DNA from: Lachnospiraceae bacterium
GTDB lineage: Bacteria; Bacillota; Clostridia; Lachnospirales; Lachnospiraceae
Assembly: GCA_017470935.1 (NCBI GenBank)
Contig: JAFUXG010000002.1
Span: forward strand, 1-53,853
Direction of reading: 5' to 3'
Length of the DNA stretch: 53,853 bases
Shown here: positions 18,480 through 25,572 of the stretch, in pieces
How the letters are laid out: every line of letters begins with the position of its first letter
Position numbering within the stretch: the first letter of the stretch is position 1
Notes under the pieces: model-generated
What the model saw: the letters and a program-made list of their open reading frames with translations, nothing else
Databases searched by the model: none
What the model was told of the DNA's origin: nothing
Position numbers and translations under genes: made by a program

Positions 18480-19133
18480 CTAAAATTCCTTCTTTTCCAT
18501 GATCCCGATACTGATCCGCAGTGATATCAGAAGTATCACAAGAGAAACTGCAAATATCAGCAGATAGAGCACGCCAACACCCATTTCAGACAACCTGCTT
18601 ATCACGGAAGACACATTAATCCGGGATACATCCACGAGCTTCTTCATAACAAAAACAATTACAAAGAATGCACCAAAACATATAAAGATTGCTATTCTTC
18701 CCTTTTCTCCCCCATATTTGAGATGAAATGGCAGCATGACAGCCATTAAAATGAGAAGAACCGGGAGAAAAATTCCCGCTTGTGGCAGCACCTCCTTCAC
18801 AGTAACTGTCTGCCGCAATGAACCGGTCACAATTACCGTCACCAATGCAAACAGCCATGTACAGACACCCATAAGGATACCAAATCCATACTTCTCAACC
18901 GCATACCCCCTTCTCGTAACAGGCAGGGAAAACAAAAATGAATAACCGTTGTCAAACTCATCATAGCTGATCGAGCCCAGAGCGAACAAGCCACCAATAC
19001 CTGTCATATAGCCGACAACGAATACCCAATCATCAAGAGAAATCCCCATGATAACACACATCAGTGCAATCATAATATAGGATCTTCCCTGATTTTTCAT
19101 CAGTTTAAAATCCTTAATCAACAGTCCCTTCAT
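18480..19133 (-). CDS. ABC-2 type transporter permease
   Basis: A 217-residue protein with six membrane helices, starting MKGLLIKDFKLMKNQGRSY, the typical opening of small ABC-2 permeases paired with YtrA-type regulators, and the motif DEFDNGYSFLFSLPVTRRGYA seen in split form around residues 58-78 (DxxNxxxxLxSLPVxRxxYV class). The ATG overlaps the ATPase stop by four bases (ATGA), so translation is coupled. Likely exports or senses a peptide or antibiotic, or functions in envelope stress. Confidence 0.88.
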   Translation of the reverse strand: MKGLLIKDFKLMKNQGRSYIMIALMCVIMGISLDDWVFVVGYMTGIGGLFALGSISYDEFDNGYSFLFSLPVTRRGYAVEKYGFGILMGVCTWLFALVTVIVTGSLRQTVTVKEVLPQAGIFLPVLLILMAVMLPFHLKYGGEKGRIAIFICFGAFFVIVFVMKKLVDVSRINVSSVISRLSEMGVGVLYLLIFAVSLVILLISLRISIGIMEKKEF

Positions 19134-19981
19134 ACTGCCTCACCCCTTACCATCATTGTAATCACTTCATCGATTCCTGCCTTTTCAATAATTAACTTCG
19201 GATAATTTTCTACATAATATTGTCTCTGGTTCGTTAAGATACGATAACCATATTTCTCCTTACGGCGACGGATAACATATTCCTTATCCAACGCTGCATA
19301 CTGTTCTTCGTCTGCCTTAAGCACTGCATATTGATCCAGAAGCACATCTGTATCCTCATGAAGAACTATCCTTCCGTCATGTATCATATACAGGTCGTCA
19401 CAAAGTCCCTCCAGATCACCGGATATATGGGAGCTTATCAAAATAGCACGCTCCCCGTCCTGCTCCATGAATTCCCTAAGCATCTCCAGCAGTTCATCTC
19501 TGGCTATCACATCAAGCCCCACTGTGGGTTCATCCAGAATCAGCAGGGTCGCCTGATGGGAAATCGCAGTAAGAACCTTTAATTTTGCCCTCATACCTGT
19601 GGAGAATTCCTTAAGCTTTTTATTACGCGGCAGCTCGAAATGCTTAACCTTCTTAAGGAAAAATTCTCTATCAAAGCTTTCATAAAGATTCTCTAAGACC
19701 GGTACAATATCATCAATGGTCAGATACCCGCTAAATCCTGAATCCGCAAGAACAACGCCTATATCCTGCTTATCCTTTCCATCAAATTCCCGTATATCCT
19801 TTCCCTGTACTGTAATTATCCCGCTGTCTGCCGAAATCAACCCAAGTATTGCTTTAAGTGTTGTACTTTTTCCAGCACCATTTTGCCCTATCAGTCCTGT
19901 CACATACCCTGGCTTGACCTCCAGAGAACAGTCCAGATTAAAGCTGCCATACTGTTTCCTTAATTGTTCGATCACTAACAT
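19130..19981 (-). CDS. ABC transporter ATP-binding protein
   Basis: A 283-residue ATPase. Walker A is GQNGAGKSTT near residue 35, the signature is FSTGMRAKLKV (a variant of LSGGQ usual in this subfamily), Walker B is LLILDEPTVGLD and the switch His is in ISSHISGDLEG. The usual Q-loop Gln position reads GVVLADSGF, so the Q-loop is atypical, as in other YtrB-like ATPases. It begins two bases after the GntR stop and overlaps the permease. Together they form an ABC exporter of the YtrAB/BceAB-like kind. Confidence 0.93.
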   Translation of the reverse strand: MLVIEQLRKQYGSFNLDCSLEVKPGYVTGLIGQNGAGKSTTLKAILGLISADSGIITVQGKDIREFDGKDKQDIGVVLADSGFSGYLTIDDIVPVLENLYESFDREFFLKKVKHFELPRNKKLKEFSTGMRAKLKVLTAISHQATLLILDEPTVGLDVIARDELLEMLREFMEQDGERAILISSHISGDLEGLCDDLYMIHDGRIVLHEDTDVLLDQYAVLKADEEQYAALDKEYVIRRRKEKYGYRILTNQRQYYVENYPKLIIEKAGIDEVITMMVRGEAV

Positions 19982-19983
19982 AC

Positions 19984-20355
19984 CTACTCCTCCATAATCA
20001 GTTCAAATAATGTCCGGATTTCTTCATCGCTTATTCCACAGCGCCGTCCCTTCATGATCGCCTGCTCCAGATCTGCCTCCAGCTCCTTTTTCTGCTCCTC
20101 CAGCAAAAGAGCCGGATTCACCGCCGCCACATAGGTTCCTTTTCCATGAACGGTGACTGTATATCCCTCTGCCTCCAGATTGTCATACGCCTTCTTTACC
20201 GTCAGTGCGCTTATCTTCAATTCCTTTGACAGGACACGTACAGAGGGCAGGATATCATTCTCCTTAAGCTCTCCATCGCGAATCTGTTTCTTAATCTGGT
20301 CGATGATCTGCTCATAAATCGGAACCATAATAGAATTGTTAATTATAATCTTCAA
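19984..20355 (-). CDS. GntR family regulator, YtrA type
   Basis: A 123-residue DNA-binding protein: N-terminal GntR winged helix (PIYEQIIDQIKKQIRDGEL, LPSVRVLSKELKISALTVKK) and the short helical YtrA-type dimerisation tail. The open frame extends to 20436, but AGGAGG lies nine bases before an in-frame TTG at 20355, giving the standard family length. First gene of the regulator-ATPase-permease operon. Its own promoter overlaps an inverted repeat, so autorepression is likely. Confidence 0.92.
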   Translation of the reverse strand: MKIIINNSIMVPIYEQIIDQIKKQIRDGELKENDILPSVRVLSKELKISALTVKKAYDNLEAEGYTVTVHGKGTYVAAVNPALLLEEQKKELEADLEQAIMKGRRCGISDEEIRTLFELIMEE

Positions 20356-20382
20356 TTCATTTAACCTCCTCTTGTGTATAAC

Positions 20383-20411
20383 AGTATATAACAGTATGTA
20401 ACTGTTGTCAA
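20383..20411 (-). promoter_or_regulatory. GntR operon promoter with overlapping operator
   Basis: On the minus strand TTGACA, 17 bases, TATACT. Within the spacer is the inverted repeat ACAGT-N5-ACTGT (20391-20405), and a second half-site ATACTGTTAT follows over the -10. This layout is that of a YtrA-type autoregulated promoter. Confidence 0.7.
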
Positions 20412-20525
20412 GTATTATACGGTGTTTATTGCACATACCTTAAACCACACAAAAAAGCACCCACGATATGAATCGCAAGTGCAATCACAGATAATGTATC
20501 TTTAAAGAAAATCCAGTACATTTTT

Positions 20526-20870
20526 TCAACGGGCAGTTATTTTTAATGCATTCCTAATAGATTGTTCCACAAAACTGTTAAGCGACAATTCATGGGATAT
20601 TGCGTACACCGCCGCCTGTCTGTGCAATTCAGATGGTATCCTGACATTGAAACTTCCTTTGTATGCTTTCTCCGGCTTTTCACCATTAGCTTCACAAAGA
20701 ACCAGATAATCATCAACAGACTGGTGAAAATCTTCTACCAATTCTGCAGCATTTAATCCCTCATAAGAAATCAACGCCCGAATCCCCTGCACCTTGCCGT
20801 AAAATATACCATCCTCTTCCGAAAATTCAACACTCCCAACATACCCCTTATATTCCATTGTATTGTTCAT
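20526..20870 (-). CDS. hicB: HicB family antitoxin
   Basis: A 114-residue type II antitoxin: an N-terminal partial RNase H-like HicB domain (YKGYVGSVEFSEEDGIFYGK, GIRALISYEG) that should cap the toxin, and a C-terminal ribbon-helix-helix (FNVRIPSELHRQAAVYAIS) for DNA binding. The ATG overlaps the hicA stop by four bases, so the pair is translationally coupled, toxin gene first. The ribbon-helix-helix probably binds the perfect inverted repeat upstream of hicA. Confidence 0.92.
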   Translation of the reverse strand: MNNTMEYKGYVGSVEFSEEDGIFYGKVQGIRALISYEGLNAAELVEDFHQSVDDYLVLCEANGEKPEKAYKGSFNVRIPSELHRQAAVYAISHELSLNSFVEQSIRNALKITAR

Positions 20871-21124
20871 AACAATCCCTCCTGCTCCAATACTTCTATT
20901 AACTGTTTAACTTGATATGCCAGTAGTTCTTTTCGGGGATGAGGCTTGTGTAACATTATAGTACTCTTGTGATTCTTACTTGTAAATATTACTCTTGAAC
21001 CACTTGTATGTCCTTTATCTGAGCGATTATAATCCAGATAGCCAAGCAAAGTCTCTGCCTCATCAAATGTAAAATCCTTTGGATGTTCTTTTAATCTGGC
21101 AATTAATTTATCCTTCTTGCCCAA
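20867..21124 (-). CDS. hicA: HicA family mRNA interferase toxin
   Basis: An 85-residue double-stranded-RNA-binding-fold toxin. The end resembles the HicA branch with TSGSRVIFTS and LHKPHPRKEL instead of the classical GSHH motif, and the helix QLIEVLEQEGLL closes it. Start is TTG, with AAGGAG 11 bases upstream; a nearby ATG is out of frame. Predicted to cleave mRNA in the ribosome context, neutralised by HicB. Promoter and palindrome lie directly upstream. Confidence 0.9.
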   Translation of the reverse strand: MGKKDKLIARLKEHPKDFTFDEAETLLGYLDYNRSDKGHTSGSRVIFTSKNHKSTIMLHKPHPRKELLAYQVKQLIEVLEQEGLL

Positions 21125-21147
21125 ATCATCTTCAACTCCTTACCTTT

Positions 21148-21192
21148 AGTATATCATACCCCTCCAAAATTGCAACTATTTTTAGTTGCAAT
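21148..21192 (-). promoter_or_regulatory. hicAB promoter with palindromic operator
   Basis: TTGCAA, 16 bases, TATACT on the minus strand. The -35 lies inside a perfect 10-bp inverted repeat ATTGCAACTA / TAGTTGCAAT with a four-base loop (21169-21192). It could also serve as the terminator of the upstream XRE gene, but the position over the -35 suggests an operator for HicB. Confidence 0.6.
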
Positions 21193-21200
21193 CATTCAGG

Positions 21201-21584
21201 CTATTCAACACTTTTTTCCAGCCTCTTCTTCCCATCATTGATACACTGTTTCTTAAATTCCGCCAGATCAAGACCTTCAATAAATTCATCCACTGCCTGC
21301 TCCGAAGCATCTGCTCCACGTTTCTTCAAGATATCTCTTACATCCTGTCTTGTAAATGATATCGTAACAAAGCTATTCTCTTCCTGCTTCTTAAGAGCAT
21401 ATGCATCCATCTTAATCTTGTAGGTCAGCAGCCTCAGGAGATAATCCGGCACCCGCCTGTGCCCCAATTCCCAATCTGTAATCGTCGGGTAAGGTATGCC
21501 AAATTCTTTTGAAAATTCCCTTCTGTTCATTCCCGTTTCCTGTCTAAGCTCCTTCAAACGTTCCTGCTTTTCTTCTCTTTCCAT
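21201..21584 (-). CDS. XRE family helix-turn-helix protein
   Basis: A 127-residue protein with an N-terminal helix-turn-helix (MNRREFSKEFGIPYPTITDW, EL-GHRRVPDYLLRLL) and a helical C-terminal half. The longer frame begins at TTG 21605; AAAGGAA lies about ten bases before ATG 21584. This arrangement is common for solitary regulators or antitoxins next to hicAB. No toxin partner is obvious. Its 5-prime end follows the remains of the ORF6N gene. Confidence 0.82.
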   Translation of the reverse strand: MEREEKQERLKELRQETGMNRREFSKEFGIPYPTITDWELGHRRVPDYLLRLLTYKIKMDAYALKKQEENSFVTISFTRQDVRDILKKRGADASEQAVDEFIEGLDLAEFKKQCINDGKKRLEKSVE

Positions 21585-21601
21585 AATCTTGTTTCCTTTC
21601 C

Positions 21602-22365
21602 TCAACTTGTTATCTTCGCCTTGCTGACCAGATCATTTATAACACTCACATCCCCTATCCTATTAATTCCAAAACACTTCTTGCCTGCATCCTTGACAGA
21701 TGCTCCCATATGATATCCTTTTCCGCCTGATGTACCAGTTGTGTGATCAGACTAAATGCATCAAAAATCTGTCCATCATAGAATATTTTCTGATTATCTT
21801 CCTTATGAGCCTCTATGTAATCAAATACTCTGTCAAATCTCTCATTCGTCAACTTTTCAAAGTTTTCTTGTCTTATTTCTGCTTGAATATGTCGCTTTTC
21901 TATATGATTCACTTTTTCCAGCAGCATTGAATTACCGGCAAGATACTTTCTCATCTCAACAAATGTTTTCATAATCTGAATACTTACCTGTATCGCTACA
22001 TCACTTCTAAGTACCGCCGATAACATAGCAATGCCCTGTTCGGTATAGACATATGGTAATTTTCTTCTGCCACCATGTTCTTTTTCATCTGATTCTTTAT
22101 CATTTAGGCTTGAGGTCGCAATTTGCGACCTCAAAGTTTCATATTCTTCCTCAGTTAATTGAAAACAAAAATCCTCCGGAAAGCGTTTCTTATTTCTCTT
22201 CATTGCTTCATTTAACCGTTTTGTTTCCACCTGATAAAGCATTGATAAATCACTGTCGAGCATTACCTGTTTCCCACGAATCATATATATTAAGTTATAT
22301 ATTATTTGTGTATCTGTATCTAATATTTGATTATCAGCAACTGAAATTTCTTCATATGTATCCAT
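21602..22365 (-). pseudogene. ORF6N domain protein, frameshifted and internally deleted
   Basis: The first 210 residues match ORF6N/KilA-N-type phage-derived proteins (MIRGKQVMLDSDLSMLYQVE, FPEDFCFQLTEEEY, LPYVYTEQGIAMLSAVLRS, KIFYDGQIFDAFSLI). Near 21710 the frame breaks after HQAEKD. The next frame carries the family's C-terminus, YHMGASVKDAGKKCFGINR to KAKITS, ending at 21602. In intact relatives a further domain lies between these two segments, so the gene has lost an internal piece and shifted frame. The N-terminal DNA-binding part may still be made. The codons for LRSQIAT form a palindrome (22110-22134) related to the repeats upstream. Confidence 0.72.
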
Positions 22366-22395
22366 ATAAACATCCTCCGTCTATACTTTTTATTC

Positions 22396-22652
22396 CAAAC
22401 TTGAAGTCACAATTTGTGACTTCAAGTTTGAACGAGATAACATATCTCATAACTTAAAAGCCTTGTTTTTCAAGCGTTTTAGCCAATTTTACTCTTTCTT
22501 ATCCTCCAAACTTGAAGTCGCAATTTGCGACTTCAAGTTTGAACAAGATAACATACCTCATAACTTAAAAGCCTTATTTTTCAAGCATTTCAGCCAATTT
22601 TTCGCTTTCTCATTCTCCAAAACTTGAAGTCGCAATTTGCGACTTCAAGTTT
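22396..22652. repeat. Three tandem ~111-bp units each with a 33-35 bp near-perfect palindrome
   Basis: Palindromes at 22396-22430, 22507-22541 and 22620-22652, spaced 111-112 bases, each with 16-17 bp arms (CAAACTTGAAGTCGCAA and its complement) around one central base. Copy 1 carries A and T where the others carry G and C, at paired positions, so symmetry is conserved. The flanking 75 bases are also repeated. In the minus-strand reading frame of the adjacent gene the copies spell NLKSQIATSSL or NLKSQIVTSSL, the same motif as the gene's own palindromic segment at 22110-22134. Confidence 0.85.
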
Positions 22653-22730
22653 CACACAAAAGAATATGCATTGCATATATCAAATAATAACATAATGCAA
22701 TGCATAAATCAATTCACAATATAATCTCGT

Positions 22731-22859
22731 TTACCCCTCCGCCCACGCTATATACACAATCACATTCCGATACATAAATATATCCCGGATATAATTCACC
22801 TCTAAATGCTGACCCTCATGGATATAAGCCCAATCCCTTTCATCAAATCCTACCATCAT
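22731..22859 (-). pseudogene. Short coding-like fragment
   Basis: A 42-codon frame (MMVGFDERDWAYIHEGQHL...) with protein-like composition. It is in the same frame as the 73-codon ORF upstream, separated by TAG TGA, and a readable stretch EYVTFSCESP precedes it. It may be the severed C-terminus of that gene. Family unknown. Confidence 0.3.
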
Positions 22860-22895
22860 TGGTGATTCGCAGCTAAATGTAACATACTCACCTCA

Positions 22896-23117
22896 CTACC
22901 GCAGCCTGACATCCATCTTTTTCATTATAAATGAATCCAGCAGCACATACTTTACCGCCCTTGCCTTTGAATCTCTGTCATACTGCACCAGCACGATGGT
23001 ATCACTTCCCTTTCTCTGAAGTTCTAAATCATAAAGCACACTTCCTCCCTTTACAGTATCCTTAATTATAAGCTGATATAGGTTTGTCCTCATTTCTACA
23101 ATCCCCATGCGATACAC
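22896..23117 (-). CDS. Small protein of unknown function, possibly truncated
   Basis: A 73-residue frame with GTG start (MYRMGIVEMRTNLYQLIIKD). The middle resembles a beta-rich fold (SDTIVLVQYDRDSKARAVKYVLL). No recognisable family. The frame appears to continue after two adjacent stops into 22731-22859, so it may be the front half of a broken gene. It is about 220 bases downstream of a candidate ECF promoter (23335-23363), with two other very short frames between. Confidence 0.4.
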   Translation of the reverse strand: MYRMGIVEMRTNLYQLIIKDTVKGGSVLYDLELQRKGSDTIVLVQYDRDSKARAVKYVLLDSFIMKKMDVRLR

Positions 23118-23334
23118 ATCATCATTTTACGCTGCTTAAGACTGCCGGCGCACTCTGTCACAGACATATCTGTACGGTAGCTTCTCATTACAAAATATTT
23201 TTTCTCATTGTATTATTAGTTCGGCTCATTTTCATAGATTCTCCCATAATCGCCCCGGCAGAAAAGCAATTGTACGATAATCTACAATAATTATCATTGT
23301 CTATCCAAGCCAGGAGTTATTTGCTTTTATATAT
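23118..23334. other. Leader region between candidate promoter P3 and the 73-codon ORF
   Basis: No gene of normal size. On the minus strand a 15-codon frame MKMSRTNNTMRKNIL has GGGAGA upstream and its TAA overlaps an ATG that opens a 30-codon frame. These could be small peptides or decay products. Confidence 0.35.
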
Positions 23335-23363
23335 AATACTTTTCTTCCGGTTAAATGGTTGCA
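23335..23363 (-). promoter_or_regulatory. Candidate ECF sigma promoter P3
   Basis: TGCAACC (23357-23363), 15 bases, AAGTATT (23335-23341) on the minus strand; ungapped match to P1 and P2. Confidence 0.45.
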
Positions 23364-23444
23364 TTTATTACAGTTCCTTGCTTTTATGTTTGTTATCGCC
23401 AAGGTGCATGACTGGAATTCCGTATTGCATCCGCACAAAAAAAA

Positions 23445-23473
23445 CACTTAAAAAGGGCGATTACTCGCCCTTT
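23445..23473 (-). terminator. Rho-independent terminator of the MNT-HEPN operon
   Basis: Perfect 9-bp stem AAAGGGCGA / TCGCCCTTT with four-base loop, followed on the minus strand by TTTTTAAGTG and a further T-run. Lies 58 bases after the HEPN stop. Confidence 0.85.
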
Positions 23474-23530
23474 ATATAACTCACACTATACATTGTGCTG
23501 CATACCCATCATATTCCATGTTATGTATTT

Positions 23531-23932
23531 CTACTCTGATCTATTATTCTCCTCTTGCATTTTCAAGAATGTTTCATTAAGGTTTTTATATATATTATGA
23601 ACACGCTGAATCGTCTGTACCGTAGTCCTGACACCTTTACCATATCTGCTGCTTTCTTCCCAATCAGTAATTGTGTCACTCAGCAATTCCAACGCTTCCT
23701 GCTTTTCAAAGGTAAATCCCGTTTCCGTAAGCAATGATAAAAGATATCTGATATCATGCGATTTATCATACCCAATACCATTCTCAAGTAAAATTGCTTT
23801 GATTAGAAATTCCAATGCTTGCTGCGTTTCAAAACAAGCAACATCCAGATATGCATCATCCTCTGTAACCTTTGATACTGCATCCCTAGACTGATTCAGC
23901 ATAACCACAGATCTACTGTACATTGTGCTCAT
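23531..23932 (-). CDS. HEPN domain protein
   Basis: A 133-residue all-helical protein of the PF05168-type HEPN family: CFETQQALEFLIKAILLENG and the diagnostic KSHDIRYLLSLL. HEPN proteins partner MNT nucleotidyltransferases and act as RNases or as the toxin half of a pair. A classical Rx4-6H site is not clear, only H in SHDI and scattered Arg near VRTTVQTIQRVH. ATG 23932 overlaps the MNT gene stop by 20 bases; a second ATG lies three codons on. A longer frame to 23977 overlaps more and lacks a ribosome site. Confidence 0.82.
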   Translation of the reverse strand: MSTMYSRSVVMLNQSRDAVSKVTEDDAYLDVACFETQQALEFLIKAILLENGIGYDKSHDIRYLLSLLTETGFTFEKQEALELLSDTITDWEESSRYGKGVRTTVQTIQRVHNIYKNLNETFLKMQEENNRSE

Positions 23933-24329
23933 ATACAACAACACCTCCCTCAACCGCATCACGCAACATAGTATCATTCAAATATTCATAATTGACAACA
24001 TCCGCCCTGCCCCTTGTAACTCTTGAGATTACACTTCTCATAGATGAAGTAAATGACATTAAAACACCATCCTGATCATAACAATCCTGATTCCAATCTA
24101 TGCATATATCCAAATCACTCGTAATATCACAATCATATCTTGTAGAACTTCCAAAAATAATAATTCTTCTGACATTGGTATCATTTTTTGCCATTTCAAC
24201 AATTTCTTTTACTTTTTTTTGCATTAATGGATGTATCTTACCTACATGATCAAATGCATCATCAGAAACTATTTTGTTAAAATTCCAATCTGCAGATTTT
24301 CTGGCAATTAAATATTCCTCAGTAGTCAC
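23913..24329 (-). CDS. MNT-type minimal nucleotidyltransferase
   Basis: A 138-residue protein of the polymerase-beta nucleotidyltransferase fold. The motif IIFGSSTRYDCDITSDLDIC supplies GSS and the metal-binding DxD (SDLDI); a third Asp is likely in RADVVNYEY. The spacing between GS and DxD is the family's 8-10 residues, but TRYDCD replaces the usual ARG. A 35-residue N-terminal extension precedes it. First gene of a two-gene MNT-HEPN cassette, in which MntA-type enzymes nucleotidylate (often AMPylate) the HEPN toxin. Confidence 0.85.
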   Translation of the reverse strand: MTTEEYLIARKSADWNFNKIVSDDAFDHVGKIHPLMQKKVKEIVEMAKNDTNVRRIIIFGSSTRYDCDITSDLDICIDWNQDCYDQDGVLMSFTSSMRSVISRVTRGRADVVNYEYLNDTMLRDAVEGGVVVYEHNVQ

Positions 24330-24539
24330 AGAATCACCCTCTCATAAATCACTCACTATTTTTTCATGTATTATTAATTTATATCAATGCTAACACAAAC
24401 AGAAATTATATTCAATGCGAAATTGATAAGAGATTTTACAAATTTTGGGGGTCTAACTCATCATACATTCCTTGCTTTCGTTCATCTATTGTTCTAATAT
24501 GACCTATTTTTTTACTAGATCACATACCCACAAATTTTT
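24330..24539. other. AT-rich intergenic spacer
   Basis: No coding sequence seen apart from the remnant at 24540-24662. Confidence 0.4.
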
Positions 24540-24662
24540 TTAATATTCTAATGCGGCGGCTCTATCTTTTTCACGCCCATTAACTTTTACTATACAGAAT
24601 GGATATGGCTCATTCGTTTCACCGTGTGGTATAGCTTTCTGTATTTTTACATCTATAAAAAA
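24540..24662 (-). pseudogene. Gene fragment after the Imm33-like gene
   Basis: Directly after the Imm33-like stop, the same frame reads about 40 protein-like codons (DVKIQKAIPHGETNEPYPFC, then KVNGREKDRAAALEY) to TAA. A one-base shift at the end would give LKKFVGM. No start codon is available. Probably the remnant of a neighbouring accessory gene. Confidence 0.4.
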
Positions 24663-25010
24663 TCAACTATCAGGAGATAATATTTCCTCAATTTCAACTT
24701 GTTTATCTGTTTTTAGATCATAAAAACCTACATGCACTCCTTCTTCATATATCCAAAATAAATCGGTTCCATATGGTGCATCAAATATCTCCAATAATTG
24801 CGGAGCCAGGTCGTTAACAGACTGTGCATTGATAATAACAAAGTTTTGTGGATTTGATATGTATTCATCATCATCTACATCAGATAAAAGATTCCAGCCA
24901 TTTAACTGCGGTATAGAACTTTTTTCTCTATAACTGTATCTTATTGGTCGACCATTAATTATATTTTTTGAAACCATAAATCCACCATATAAATCATTAT
25001 TTATTTTCAT
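24663..25010 (-). CDS. DUF2185/Imm33-like immunity protein
   Basis: A 115-residue protein. It opens YGGFMVSKNIINGRPIRYSY and continues with NGWNLLSDVDDDEYISNPQN and LFWIYEEG, the pattern of DUF2185, classed as Imm33 in polymorphic toxin systems. ATG 25010 has GGAGG about nine bases upstream; the TTG start at 25028 lacks support. It follows the 161-codon gene by 32 bases and is probably co-transcribed. No intact toxin is nearby, so it may be an orphan immunity gene. Confidence 0.75.
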   Translation of the reverse strand: MKINNDLYGGFMVSKNIINGRPIRYSYREKSSIPQLNGWNLLSDVDDDEYISNPQNFVIINAQSVNDLAPQLLEIFDAPYGTDLFWIYEEGVHVGFYDLKTDKQVEIEEILSPDS

Positions 25011-25042
25011 TTTCAAATTCCTCCACAATACTTATAAAATCT

Positions 25043-25528
25043 TTATCCGCGCGTATGCTCCTTACAATACTCTGCTACATGTTCATAAATATATTTTCCT
25101 TCATTTTTAAATGATCCAAAATTCCCAGCTTCTATTTGTACTGTTGCCAAATCTAAAGCCTTATCATACTGTTTACATTTAATATAAAGTAACATCTCAC
25201 CTAGGGCTTTATCGTACATGCCTGTCTTTTCTGCCATATCCGCATGGTTAATAAAATTCTTAAGATCATCCCCCAATTCATCTACCTTTGTGCACAATCT
25301 CCGGTCAACTTCAGCAATCATTTCACAGAGATACGGAGCAACTTCCAAATAATTTTTAATTATTTTTTCATGATTCTCCACACAAAAACTCCATAAAGAG
25401 AAAGCTCCATTTGCCCTTAAGCCCATCGGCTCATTGCTGTTTTCCGGCATTTTAAACACTTCCCAAAACAAATCATCAAAACAGTACGGTTTCAGTTCCC
25501 CACGCACCACAACCTTATCATTATTCAA
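25043..25528 (-). CDS. Helical protein of unknown function near the immunity gene
   Basis: A 161-residue, mostly helical, acidic protein. The C-terminal half has TPR-like character (MYDKALGEMLLYIKCKQYDK, ALDLATVQIEAGNFG). No family recognised. The open frame begins with TTG and a weak ribosome site; an AGGAG sits further upstream near the end of the previous gene, but no ATG or GTG follows it in frame, so the start is uncertain. It could be another immunity protein by association with the Imm33-like gene. Confidence 0.6.
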   Translation of the reverse strand: MNNDKVVVRGELKPYCFDDLFWEVFKMPENSNEPMGLRANGAFSLWSFCVENHEKIIKNYLEVAPYLCEMIAEVDRRLCTKVDELGDDLKNFINHADMAEKTGMYDKALGEMLLYIKCKQYDKALDLATVQIEAGNFGSFKNEGKYIYEHVAEYCKEHTRG

Positions 25529-25572
25529 GCCTGTTGCATATATATGTATTGATAAAAAATACTCTTTAACTC

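Noticed and set aside
22396-22652. Palindromic repeats considered as a CRISPR array
   Set aside because: Spacers are themselves repeated (about 75 bases nearly identical), the repeats are perfect dyads and there are no cas genes.
23335-23363. TGCAACC motif considered as transposon end
   Set aside because: No inverted partner or duplication; the ungapped match at promoter spacing with two others favours an ECF promoter.
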